A DNA stretch of 64,000 nt, taken from assembly GCA_001683735.1 (NCBI GenBank), contig LUGG01000003.1, positions 1,116,001-1,180,000 of the forward strand, written 5' to 3'. Source of the stretch: Grifola frondosa (taxonomy: Eukaryota > Basidiomycota > Agaricomycetes > Polyporales > Grifolaceae). Position numbers and translations under genes: made by a program. The number at the start of each line of letters is the position of its first letter. Within the stretch, counting starts at the first letter, position 1. Under the pieces are notes generated by a model, which saw nothing but the letters and a program-made list of their open reading frames with translations, searched no databases and had not been told where the DNA came from. Shown piece after piece: positions 22,202-34,144 of this stretch.

Positions 22202-23605
22202 ATGCACCTCTGCCAGTGTATCGCCAGGTCAGCTCGCCTCCAGACGTTCTCCAGACGACCGCTCGCACGACCGCTCCCGTCTGTCTGTACCCCCTCGCCG
22301 CGAAACTTCCAGTTGCGCGTTCTCCATAGGCCCATGTCTACGATATCCACAGACTCGTCTGAATCTGCCCAATCTGAGAGTGCCACTCAGGATGCGCCTC
22401 CAGCGGTACAGTGGAACTTCCCATTGTCTCCCATACCGGAGAACCCCCTTGGCATCGGCAGACACATCAAGACCGCTGCTGCATTAATCATCGGGTGCGT
22501 ATTTCAGACGGCATATATGCATGTACGTTGACTGATTTGTGTTTCGCGGTGCACAGAGATGAGATTTTGAACGGTAAGACTCTTGATCGAAATTCCAACT
22601 ACTTCGCGCGGTTCTGTTTCGAACACGGCATCGAGCTGTGAGTACCCTGTATTCTAATCTCCTTCACTTCTTCATTTACGTTATTCCCTAATGCAGAAAG
22701 CGCATCGAAGTAATTGCCGACGACGAGGACGAAATGTACGTGCACGGGGATCCGAAGTCTCTCGCGACAGCGAGTTCTGAGGTTCACTCCGCAGCATTGA
22801 GGCCAGTCGACGGATGGTGGCGACATACGACTTCGTGATCACCTCTGGAGGCATTGGACCCACGCACGATGGTTAGTCCCTTCTTTCCACCTTCGCTCAA
22901 CATCTCTGATGTATCATAGACATTACATACGCGTCACTGGCTAAGTCGTTTGAGCTGCCACTCACCCACCACGAGGAGACGCTCGCGCGCATGACAGAAA
23001 TGACGCGTAACCGGCCGGACATTGTGCAGCAGACAGCGGAGCAGCGTACGGCACGAGAGCGCATGGCGCTGTTCCCTGCTGGTGCAGAGGTGTTGTTCAT
23101 TGCACCGGATGTGTGGGTGGTGTGTGCTGAATCTCCTGCCTCTTTTCGGCATGCATTTACACATATTGTGCACTAGCCCGTAGTGCGGCTGGGAGGCAAG
23201 TTGTGCGTGTTCCCCGGGATTCCCAAGCTCTTCCAGCGGATGCTTGATGGGCTCCTTCCCTTCCTCCCACTTCCGCCGCCGAGCGAACGACCGTTCAGAC
23301 AGCAAATATTCACATCGTACGCTTATTCCACCGAATATCTGTTGTAGCTCCTCATGACAATTTCTGTCCACTCTACCAGGCTCCCCGAATCTTCTATCGC
23401 GCCATACCTGACCGAGCTGCAGGCACGCACGAAGGCAGCAGGCATTCGCGTCGGGTCGTACCCGCTACTCTCGCGTGGCGTGTACGTTGCGCTCATCGGA
23501 CGCGACGAACCGACGGTGCGTACACTTGGGGAAGAAGTGGCGGTGGCGCTGCAGGGGCGAGTCGTTAGCGAGGAAGAGGCGCGGAGAGAGAAAGCGGGAT
23601 TGTGA
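22202..23605 (+). CDS. MoaB/Mog-type (molybdopterin-binding fold) protein
   Basis: Protein with the MoCF_biosynth fold found in MogA/MoeA, CinA and eukaryotic FAD-synthase-associated domains. Seven exons: 22202-22494, 22557-22637, 22697-22735, 22795-22871, 22920-23119, 23177-23316 and 23380-23605. They give an open 351-residue frame. Key motifs: [17 protein letters not shown], then [10 protein letters not shown] (ligand-binding loop), [12 protein letters not shown], and a C-terminal alpha/beta extension like that of CinA/FAD-synthase relatives. The first ~44 residues are Arg-rich and could be a mitochondrial presequence; an alternative start lies at MSTISTDSS. No indels. Function (molybdopterin versus nucleotide chemistry) cannot be decided. 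Confidence 0.8.
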
Positions 23606-23698
23606 ACACAACGGACATCACCCGGAACGATGTATCATATTTCAGTGTACATATTGACTTGAAGAATCATGCTACTGAGGAATTGTCAAAAATATCCA

Positions 23699-23781
23699 TG
23701 CATTAAGGGGGAATCGAACCCCCGGCGGGTCGAACTGCGCACAAGTGGCAACGACCCAGGTTACCACTACCCCATTAATGC
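23699..23781 (-). tRNA. tRNA-Gly (anticodon GCC) with a ~12-nt intron
   Basis: Read on the minus strand, GCATTAA pairs with TTAATGC and discriminator A follows. The D-arm is GGGT-AGTGGTA-ACCT; the anticodon stem is GGTCG/CGACC; the T-arm is GGGGG-TTCGATT-CCCCC. The anticodon loop is 19 nt, so a 12-nt intron after position 37 is inferred, leaving anticodon GCC. It is transcribed away from GPI1 across an 89-bp gap. Confidence 0.9.
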
Positions 23782-23870
23782 TTGTATACTAGGTTGAAAT
23801 AGTTATATTAGATACGTATATGCTCAAATTTGGATGCTGGACAATAATCGCATAATTCCCACGCATTTGT

Positions 23871-26305
23871 ATGGATGCAACTCTCGTACTTTGGCCTGTT
23901 GATATCAGGCGCACTAATGGATTCTGTTTCGGATGGTTTACCTCATTGATTTGTGTAGCTGGCGTGTTTCCATGCGACACAGTGAGCGTCGAGTCGTGGT
24001 TTCACCCGTAGTATTAACTGACCATCCAGCTCAGAGGGATGAGGCCGAAAACGTACTTCAAGTAGTGGAGTCATCAAGCGCAGTGGCAACTTCGCTTTCA
24101 AAGGGACAAATCAGAGACGCATCCTTCTGTTCTTGGCCGTTGTATGTTCCCGATACAAGGCTCTGCGGCTCCGTCCCTGGAACTTGACAATGTCGCTGGT
24201 ATGAGCTTGAAGTCTCTACACATCTCATGTCTTACTTATATTGATCGAAGCTGGCGCTCTCAGATTCGTGTACTATCAGCCACTAAAAAAGGACTCGATG
24301 CGGTTTTACTCCTTTGACTTTCGCGAGCTGGATATACTTCCCTCTCAGAGTTCAACGAAGATATCCACTGCGCACTCACATAATCCCGTCGTGTCGATTC
24401 TCACGCATGACTTTACTCGAATATGTTCTCCCAAACTATCTTCACCTATTCTCACCGGGACGATTCTGAACCAGGTATTAGACACGTTGTAAAACCTCGT
24501 CCACTTGACTCACTTTGTCGATAGCTCAATCTCGCCCATCTGCTTATGGACTCTGTCAATCGAGCCGCCAGGCACGATGAGATATCCTCAAGTCCGAAGT
24601 CGCAAAGTGCAAGTGCAGGACATCCGCTGACCTCTTCAGATTCTGTTGCATACCTACGACCCTACACATGCTTTCAACCTTTAGTTGCCACTCTTCGACA
24701 ACTACAAATTCCCCTCAGAGAATATTTTACATCCGGTACGTCCTAGCATAAGTGATCCTAAATCGCTAACACCAATCTATGATTAGTCGAGCAATTTGAT
24801 GTGCGATTTGAGCAGAGTGTCTATGTCCTAAGCGAGATGCGAAGCGTCTACCGGGACAAGGCCCTATCCGTTGACTCGATATCTCGCTACATCAAGTATG
24901 TTTTTGTGAATTCTGAACTCGCAATTATTTGAACGGACATGCCTGCAGATTTCACAACTGTGTATGGCTCGTCCTCAATGATATTATTGTCGGTGTGGCA
25001 TTTGGGTCATTTTTGTGCGAGAACAAAGCCGTTCTAGCTCGCATGCTGGAGTATTTCCTCGAGGTATGTAGACCATTTTTACGACCAGACTATGAGCGTT
25101 GTCTAATCTCTGCCAGGTTTACACTGTCGACCGCATGCAGCTTGCGCTTCTCTGGCTCAACAATTGGCCTGCAGGCCTCAAACTGAACACCGAACTTAGT
25201 CAATTCTACTGTCACTCCCTTCTTGGCATCATATCAGGATGGGGCTGTAGGTTTTCCAATATCGTCACAGATCCACGATTTGATTGATACTTAGGGATTC
25301 TGCGGCACCTGGCCCCGCATTTTCCATTCTTCATTTGGGTCGTTGGTGCGATGGGGTGGTGCGGCATGACGATGATCGTGTCTCTTCTCTCCGATACTCT
25401 CAGCCTGCTCACCGCACATCTTCAAATATGCTACCTCATATCAACCGCCGTGTTCAGCCAGCAACTGAGCCTCTTGGCCTCTCTTTGGAATCTTTTCCGC
25501 GGTGCGTTTTGCTCCTTTCTCGTTTCGCGTGCAATACCTGAGGTGCTGTTCGCAGGGAAGCGCTACAATGTCTTGCGCAACCGCATCGACTCATGGGACT
25601 ATGAGATCGACCAGCTGCTGCTGGGCACTATTCTCTTCACTCTGGTCGCGTTTCTCTACCCAACTGTCCTCACATATTACGCCCTCTTCGCAACCGTCAG
25701 TGTATTATGTTATCTTGTGCTATTTACCCTGACCACAAGGCGTCTTTACAGACACGCTTGGCAATTATTTTGATGCATGCTACTCTCGATACGATATCCG
25801 CCTTGTTGAATCATTTCCCGCTGTTTGCGCTTTTATTGCGCGTCAAGGACCCGATGCGTGTGCCTGGTAAGACTGACTGTATATTCCTGTCTTTAATGTT
25901 CTGCTGATTGCTCTCGTTCCAGGCGGCGTGTGCTTTAAACGTTCTTCTACTGAGCCGGAGGCTCTGATTCTCCAGGTCCGTTGACGTGTATACATCACCT
26001 CTGCACTCACCTGATTACATATTTATCCAGAGTCAACCTGCATCTCTGTCCTCTATATTCAGACACTACGGTACGTTTTCTATATACTCACTCGAGTTGT
26101 ATACCGAAGACTAATTGCCGCCACAATAGCGCATTTATGGTCCGGACTGTCTTCTCACTATCACCCACTCCGCCTCTTTCGCCAGCTCATGAGCGGACGC
26201 AGGCTCACTACAATTCCTCGGGTGGCGATCCGCTATAGCATGATTCCTTCCAAAGTTGAGGTGGATTCGGCAGGGAGCTTTACCGCTGCATATAACCCGA
26301 CGTAA
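23871..26305 (+). CDS. GPI1: GPI-GlcNAc transferase subunit Gpi1/PIG-Q
   Basis: ER membrane subunit of the complex that starts GPI-anchor synthesis (GlcNAc transfer to phosphatidylinositol). The family core is unmistakable: FHNCVWLVLNDIIVGVAFGS, LLWLNNWPAGLKLNTEL, FYCHSLLGII, FGMTMIVSLLSD-like GMTMIVSLLSDTLSLLTAHL, SLWNLFRGKRYNVLRNRIDS, WDYEIDQLLLGTILFTL and LNHFPLFALLLRVKDP. These are joined by about a dozen GT-AG introns. Several hydrophobic helices span the C-terminal half; the stop is at 26303. Near 24101-24105 the frame shifts by one, fixed by one base fewer in AAGGG. It supplies anchors for GPI proteins such as the Kre9-like neighbour, although clustering here is probably chance. Confidence 0.9.
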
Positions 26306-27224
26306 TTACTTCCGGCGCTTTACTGGCATCCCCCTTGTACAATATGCTCACCAATCTGGTGTACCTTTAATCAGTCCACTTATAGCCTGTAATTATGGGA
26401 ACTCAGCTCGGATGATTGCTCACAGAGGTATCCACATGCAAGGCTCTGGTCTTATAGACTTGCCTGGCCGGCTCGGGCTCTTCTATTCACCAGACAATGC
26501 TGAAGCCGTAGGCGTCATTGCTGAGATATTTAGCTGACGTTGGATGCTGCATGTTGCATTTCCGAGAGAGTAGGTGGCTCTCAAGTGCTAGCTATTGCAG
26601 TCGATCGTCCGAGGAGCATCTTTCTTGCCCCGTCGTCGCAGTTTCGATTCCTGCTCTGCTCCTGAATACCTACGGTCTGTCTTTGTGATCGCCGTTTGTT
26701 TCATCCGTCATAAGGAATTGCCCACTCACCCCGTCGCCATTGGGCGATGATGGGCTCGCATCTACTGCCCTTCCGACGATCATAATTTCATGACAATGCT
26801 CTATTGCATTCCAAGTTATCTGGGTCGGGTTCGTGTACGTTCTATTCTATACACATCCTCGTCTCTGTATGAGCCACTGGCGTTGTTCGGTTCGAATCGT
26901 TCCATGCACATAGCGTTCATAATTACTCTTTGTATTTGTCCCCCAACAAACAGCCGTTTGAGATATCGGAATAACGCGCCGATGGGCCTGACGATGATAT
27001 AAAATATAGAAGCCCGAGTTTGATCACGAAGCACAACTCAATGTAATGATACACCCACGGCCTACTGAGTATTGGCTTCTGTATTTACAAAAAAAAAAAA
27101 AAGTCCACCAGATTCTCACTTCGCAGCCAAATGTCCAGACATTTGGACCTAAACCTATTCTATTACACTCTGGATGGAACAGTCACAATTTAGCAATGCT
27201 CACGCAACAACAGAGGGTCTCAAC
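26306..27224. other. Intergenic region
   Basis: No supported gene. There is an A-tract of about 14 near 27090. A small frame at 26256-26537 overlaps the GPI1 end and is not family-like. Confidence 0.4.
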
Positions 27225-29130
27225 TTACTGAGGCGAAGAAGAGGAGCTTATCTGCGACGGAATGAAGTTGAAGACTTGGCAATCTTGAGAATCGTTTCCA
27301 GAAGCAGACATTTCTCTCAGATGTCTACGGACGTTCAATCTGCCGGTATGTAAGAGAATCAGAACAGGAGAAACGAGGAACAACAAGAAAACATACCCTG
27401 CGAGTAATGAATTGATGTATACTGCATGATGGGTATGTCAATAAAGCACCTTCTCGAGGGGTCAGTTTTACAACTCACTCTTGGCACCCGACATATGGAA
27501 GATTACCCATACGAGACTTCCTTTATTGATGGCGGTAACATACTAGAACGCTCCAATGTATGTGGTGAAAATGTAGCAATAGAAGCATATCATTACTCAC
27601 AAGCACCAAGGCACAGAGTTGCATCGCACTGCAGAAATAAGAAGTTCAGTTTGAATTCAAGCGCAGGGTGTCACTCACAGAGTGAGGAAACCTCTATTCA
27701 TGCTATATACGATGAGCTTGTTGACCAGTCGATTCGTTCTGATGTCGACCGTTATCGTTAGCTCCAGGTTTCATACGCAGTGGCCCACTCGCCTCTTAAA
27801 ATCGCTCTTTGAACCCCTTAGCGTCAAACATAGCAATATCGTAATGTATGCATTGGCAACCATGCATGTGGCCGATTGAAGTGTTCCTGAAGCCTGAGAT
27901 GTTGCGTCAATTCGCGACTCACAAACTAATATAACAGTCATCACATCACCTTTATGTTTTGGAGACCAAGCGGAAGAGTCTCGACGGTTGCTCTGCATGT
28001 TGTCGAGGTAGTCACTTTCTAATCAAGAAGGATATGATGTTGCGTACAATCCATATGTTACTGCTAAAGATGGGCGAAAATGTCTTAAATCTAAGGAAGC
28101 ACATTAAAAATGCTCACAAACCTGCACCTGCACCTGAATATATATCGAATGAGTTAACCCCTAGAAATGTGATCAGAGACACATACCAAGTGATATAATA
28201 GCCAAGACAAGCTGAGATATGCCGGATTGAATCTCAAATCCAGGATAAATATCTGGATACATACCGCAGCGACAGTCAGCGGGTAGTTGAACCACTTTCC
28301 CTGAAGTACTATAAAGGACAGAGTCAGATGTAAAAAAAATCTTTTCAGTTGAGGAGCATACAGTGCCAGATGTTGTGGATGAAGTAACTAAAATGATTTA
28401 ATCAGCGCTACAATAGGGGAGAAAAGTAATAAACGCACCACTGCACTAGGAATTCCATGCACGTCTGGGAGATTTATTACTGTAGCAAATGTTTCATTTC
28501 TAGTGTACAATGCTCACCACCAGTGCGAATTCAGCCTAGGAAGCATGTCAGAAAATGTGCTAAAGAAATTATCGGCCTCACTAGGCTCACCGCAAAGGCC
28601 CTAATATGAGAGACAGTGAGCCGGGAGTGATTGTGGACATTGAGAATGACTTACATTGGAACTGCAAGAAGCGCGATTGGATTGGCATGAAATTGTACCA
28701 CGTAGCGATAGAGGCACTACAGCCATGTCAGCAAGCGTTGGATGCCGTTATGAGAGTTCTTGCCTGAAAATCCAACATCACGATAGCTGTATCAAAAATC
28801 CTGAGATAACAATTCAGGTCAACCCCAAATATGCGGCATTATGCACACCACAAAAAAAGGACCTGCTTGGATTAAATAGTCCATCAGAAGCTACAATCGA
28901 TAAAACATCACATACCAGAGCTTTTAGGACGAAACGGTCACCGGGATATTTCCGCGCATAGTATATCGCCTGTACACAAGTGCAAGAGTAGAGTCTAGTA
29001 TCCCGAGTAGCGAAGCATTTCAGTCTTGCGCCGGAGGATAAGAGAATAGGCTAACAAACATCATGGAGAAGAGTGCTCCGATTAGAGCAGAGCCGATGGT
29101 GTGGTCTAGATTGAGGTCAATGGCCACCAT
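27225..29130 (-). pseudogene. DUF6534-type seven-helix protein, damaged copy
   Basis: Uncharacterised fungal multi-pass membrane protein family. The start MVAIDLNLDHTIGSALIGAL is followed by helix 1, then AIYYARKYPGDRFVLKAL, a degraded second helix block with RYVVQFHANPIALLAVP, the ANAYITILLCLTLRGSKSDF helix, NRLVNKLIVYSMN and a C-terminus starting LNVRRHLREMSASGNDSQ. Order and spacing fit DUF6534 proteins, with many short introns. An in-frame TAG before CLYRYVV and at least one one-base shift near the SDFKRR block break it. Decay or assembly error is possible. Confidence 0.6.
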
Positions 29131-29338
29131 GATAATCACGAAGGGTCAACTCAACAACTGACTAGAGGATGGAACGGCTACCTTATATGCGACCTCCGAC
29201 TATCTAAAATTACTCTCACCATTATTATTCATCTTTTCAAAAGGCACTCAAGAGAGAGCCTTTCAGGCATAACAACTGACCATCACCTTGCCAAGAAGAC
29301 CGGCTGACAGTAATGCTCACTCGGATTCGCTGACAGCA

Positions 29339-29842
29339 TTAGCCACATGAGACATGAGAAAGATGTTTCAATTTGCGCAGCTCACTACGTATATCCACTG
29401 TGATGTTGTGATATTGATGTCTTACTGATGCTAATAGTATTTCTATGTTCACTACCGAGTCGATGTTCTGGCACTGAGCCTTGAAGGCTTTCAGTTGCTG
29501 AAATATTTTGAGGTCACTTCCATCTACTATAATGATGCTTATGCTTACTTGTTGTCTCAAACCATCGTTTGGACTCGCGTTTATGAGACCATGTTGATCA
29601 ACAACCAGCTGGCACTCCATCAGGAGTTGGAAGACATATCCGTTCCTGATCGCTAAAAATACAATGAATATTTCTCTATTGCTCACTTGATCTTCTTGCA
29701 TCTTCAATATGAGTCTCAAACGTCCCCAGGTGGAAATTTGGGAATTCGGTGGACAGCGCAGCCGTGCAACTATTAATGTGAACTTCAAAACTGAAGCGCT
29801 ATCTAGACCTCTGGCAAAATTCCCACGGTTATCGTAATCCAC
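29339..29842 (-). CDS. Hypothetical 167-residue open frame
   Basis: Longest intact frame in a 2-kb gap. No signal peptide, helix bundle or family motif was recognised; composition is Ile/Val-rich with a plausible soluble fold. It could be a chance frame or part of a spliced gene. Included because the region is otherwise empty. Confidence 0.2.
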   Translation of the reverse strand: MDYDNRGNFARGLDSASVLKFTLIVARLRCPPNSQISTWGRLRLILKMQEDQVSNREIFIVFLAIRNGYVFQLLMECQLVVDQHGLINASPNDGLRQQVSISIIIVDGSDLKIFQQLKAFKAQCQNIDSVVNIEILLASVRHQYHNITVDIRSELRKLKHLSHVSCG

Positions 29843-31389
29843 AAACCTAAGTAGCCCTTTTTCCTCTTTTGGCTCTTGAATAAGGTACTCAAGAAAAAAA
29901 TGTGATAAGGTAAATAACTAGGGCTTTCTAAGTACTTGGAAGCGCCGACCGTCGTCGGCTGAACCCTTGCTTGCCACTTGGGTTCAAGCTCAAGGGCGGA
30001 GTAAATAAAATAAAATATGATATAACATTACTCTTATATGGTAATGATAGGTTGTGACCAATCACGATACAGAATGGTCAACTGGTTCCCACGGATAAAG
30101 CCTTGGCAAGAACCCTTAAGCAAGGGCATGATGATCTTAAGAAAAAGTTCCTGATACGTTCCGCTCAAATCTTCGTTCGACATCTCATTGTTTCTGTCAC
30201 TGATACTGTTCTCATGACTTGTGAGAGGTATTGCCATACTTTACTGGACTAGGTGACTGAGGTGCGGCCGACATGCCGCTGAGTTGATCCTTAGGTGTGG
30301 GCTGTGCGACTTTTGTACGTTTCACTCGCAGCCCCCTGATAACCTGCTACAGCATGCTCGTTTGTCGCAGACAATGATCCACGCTGGCATTGATGACAAT
30401 CGCACACGAGACTTGAACATTGAAGGTCTGTGAATCTGGCCTTACAGACCCGCTTGACTTGTTCGGACTCTTTCATTCCCCAGATAGCAATGAAGTCGTG
30501 AAATATTAGGGTGTCGATCCTCAGATATTTATCCGACGTTGGCGCGATTATATCGACAGCACACTGCATTTTCGACGGAGTATGTAATTGCTCCATTCTT
30601 TCTATTCTCCATGTCTAAAATTGTAACATCCTGTTTCAGTGTGGTCAGATGATCAATCAATTTCCTCCTACCAGGTCGTCGCTCGTTCGATTTATGTGCT
30701 TCTCGTTAGGCATCGATACATCTCTCCGTTTCTTTGTGGTCGCCGCTTTCTTTCGTTCACGTATCTCCTTTTCGGCGACAACTCGACGCACAAGACTCAC
30801 TTCCCAGGTAGCGGGAACAACATTCCATCTCTACGGCATTTTCCATGGAATCTGTCGCCGAAATCTACCCTGAACCCTGTTACATCAGCGCTCCGCTTGG
30901 TATCCGAAAGTGGAAAGGTACACTGGGTCGACGCTAGTTATCTGCTCCCTGGACATTGTCATTCGGATGGTACGACTTGCGTTGGAGGGAGCCGGGTTTC
31001 TTTCAACTTGCAGCGACTATGGTCTCTTCCAGAAGTGAAGTTATATCTTCTATGCTTTAGATGCTTTAAATTCGTTGATTGTATCAAGACTTTTGGCCGC
31101 CTCAAGGACCGGGGCGGAAGAGGCAAGGTGTGCAGCGTTGGCGTTTATCACTTCTATCTATCACTGACTAAGTGAATAGGGCTTTGTGCTTAGAGGCTGT
31201 GGCACATGCTAATCTCGCTCACTTATACAACAGGAGCTGGAGTATGGAAATTAAGTGGATTTTTCCCTTTGCTCGTCCGTATTGTCAAAGTCTCACCATA
31301 TTTTCCTATCGTTGTGATTGATGAATACGTGAGTTATATGCCGATCGGAGTTTGCATAATATGCAGGTGTTGTGACCTAGTCATTTAAC
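29843..31389. other. Unassigned region
   Basis: No supportable gene. Small frames (30034-30237 minus, 30291-30596 minus, 30639-31175 plus) have no recognisable features; the last is 178 residues but lacks introns and family likeness. Confidence 0.3.
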
Positions 31390-33434
31390 GAGCTTCAATA
31401 TTGCTGACCAAATGTCTGCTGTACTAATCTTTATGGCATGACAACTCTGCAGGCGTTCACATATATGTCAACTTACGTGGATCATTTGCCTCGCGGTCCG
31501 TGCCTCATACGACGTTTCACGTCAGTAGCTTACCTTTTAAGATCGCAGGTCTTCGGCGTCTGATGATGATCTGTGTACGCAGATACGAATATCGATGTCC
31601 AGCGGCGTTCTCTATAGGTTAATGGAAGCTTGCAAACAGGCTGCTGCACATTGTTCATCTACACGTATCTCATAACATTTCGGCGACGTCAGATTCATGG
31701 CTCAAATATATTGGTGTGTTGCCAATGGTTATTTTACGAGCGATCCCTGACTCGAACCGCACATTATACAGGTCCGGAGGAGCGAGTCGTCTCAGTAATA
31801 TTTCGAAGCGGAAATCAATGAGCGCTACTTAATCAACCCAACAATCGTTTTTGGTATAAATCAACAACTCCGTACTCTTCACCTCTCGAATACATCACAA
31901 TTACATTTGCTTCTACAATCATCTAATGTTTCAATATTCCTGTCTACTTCTTGAGGTCCGTCAAGAAATCTCGGTCACGGACCACAGTCATAGTGGAACA
32001 CACAGTGAGTGCCAAGCCTCGGCAATGTATTGCGACAGTGACATAATTGTTGCCATGAATATTTTTAGGTAGCAAGAAACTTTAGAATGGCCTTGATATC
32101 GGAGATCGGGCCAATGGTGATGTACGACACAACAGAGTCGATCCACCACATGCCGCTTCTTGGAACGTTTTATGTTCGCACTTAGTACGTTGCAACCGAT
32201 TTTTAAGTATCCATTAAATAAACCTGCAGACAGCTACCACGTCCGTAAGCGTTTATCTCCGAGGACATCAAAGGTGACCACGCAGACGAGAAAACACATT
32301 GCGTGGCTACAAGATCTAGTTTTCCGTGGTTGGTCTTGCTCGCAACGCAGGGACCTCGGTGGAATGCCACCCCCAACGCCGAGAAACGATCATTTTTAGA
32401 TCAGCTGCAATGCTTGGACGCTATGTATACGACCAGAATTTCAAGATCAGCTCCTTATTAAATCCGTTTGGACCGCGCCTTGGTATGAGTAAGATTCTAT
32501 AGCAGAAAAATGGGGCACCGTGGTATGTTCTTCTTCACGTCATATCTGCAGCTCAATCACGATAACAGCGGATCGAATCAGTCATCTGGCCAAAAGGTTC
32601 GCGGCTGATGGGGTTGATAACGTGGTGTACATGCGCCCACTACTTATCTTGCGGTGCTCGCGCTCGCTCAACTTACGGGAGAATTTTCGTCACGAGGCGA
32701 ATCCCTCTGGCTGCCAAGGTTATCAACATAGGCTCTTGTATCCCTCGGCCCGCGCATGTGATGCATATCACTGTCCTTTCTATACCTGTGAGTTCGTCAT
32801 TCCATTTATTTCACAGGAATCCCGCCATCTTGTGTCCATCACATGGATCGTGTTGCCAATTGTGGTATGTTCATTGTCATCGCACTGCCCCCTTTCATTG
32901 CCAGGCGTCATTGATAATCGGAATAGATCGCATCAAGATCATATTACCTATGTACAACATACAACCTTTATTTTCTCACTAATGTCAACGCTCTTTCTCC
33001 TCGGAGACCACGCAATTCTCACGCTCTACCGAAAGCCGCGGGGATCATGGATATTCTCGAGCCGTCTCTCTGTGAATCATTCACCCGTGCTTGGCCTGCA
33101 TGCTCGATGGCTCTTTCATAGGAATATTGACCCGATCTCTCGAACAGCTGAGTTCTTTAATTCGATGCTCGAAGGGAGTCGAGAACCTGAGAAGAGCAAA
33201 AGCAAACGCATCCGCATCGGCTACGTCGAACTCTCAAGGCGCGAGCTTCGCAACGTCCATGCCGGTCAAGTGCTCACCCTTGTAATACATTTTGCTCGAA
33301 AGAGCGTTCTGACGTATCGAAATCTGCCACGCCAATCGCAACCAACCATCTGCAACGAAGGACAATCATATACCTATCCGAGGATTGGGTTAACTCCAGC
33401 GACTGCCTCTATGGCATTGATCTTCTTGACATAA
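31390..33434 (+). pseudogene. DUF6534-type seven-helix protein, degenerate copy
   Basis: Fragments in order: YGMTTLQAFTYMSTY (end of helix 1); FIYTYLIT then HFGDVRFMAQIYW after a one-base shift, closely resembling IYLIRHFGDLSFMGGIYW of the 50.8-kb gene; GLITWCTCAHYL (helix near the DUF6534 core); KVINIGSC; and a hydrophilic tail ending at 33434. Blocks are in different frames and some have no clear splice sites. No convincing start codon exon was found. Confidence 0.45.
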
Positions 33435-34144
33435 GAGCCAAGAAGGTCCGACGATATGGAACATTGCGATAACATCCGGATTCCTGGAGAGCAGACCACC
33501 GGAGGCGGAGAAATGAAATCCGAACATACGACGAAGATCATATCATGCGTGGTCGCGATTTCCTTCCATGCTATCCTCTGCCAATCACCGAGGCATCCTA
33601 TTTAAACCCCATTGTGCAAAATTGAGCACCAAGGGAAGTCCCGCGGAGGACCAGTTTTGTGTGACGGGACGGTATACGTCGGAATGGTGTGACTGCTCGC
33701 TATCGTCTCATGACAACCGGTCAATCCACTTGTAAAAAGTGGTAGCATCACAAAGGGGGCCCGCATCCCGAAATATTCCACACTGTTTCATGCCATTGAC
33801 TCGGCCAGGGTGCTGCTGGGGAGTTTGAACTAGTGAGTTATTGAGTCAGCTATTGAAGCGATAGTAGCGTACGAACTCCTCGAACCGCTTGAGCCCTCGT
33901 TACGAGCATGTAACGCGCGTGAGACGATTTAAGTGGGATTAATGGCTGTGAGTGTTTAGCACGCCACCGCGTGTAAGTAATATGATCACAGGCTCGATCA
34001 CGACAGGATCACCGGCATTTCGAAGTCAGAAGTATGATTTCTCAGGTAATACGCGGCCTATTGTGAAGCGCTGCAACTTGTACTTAACCTCGCGCGACCC
34101 ACATCCCACCAACCACGAACTGAACCCCGACTCCGCCACTCACT
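33435..34144. other. Promoter-side intergenic region
   Basis: About 700 bp upstream of the AMP-forming enzyme. No gene seen and no clear TATA box. Confidence 0.4.

Noticed and set aside
22736..22800. Possible frameshift in the MoaB-type gene before the VATYDF block
   Set aside because: A normal GT-AG intron (22736-22794) explains it.
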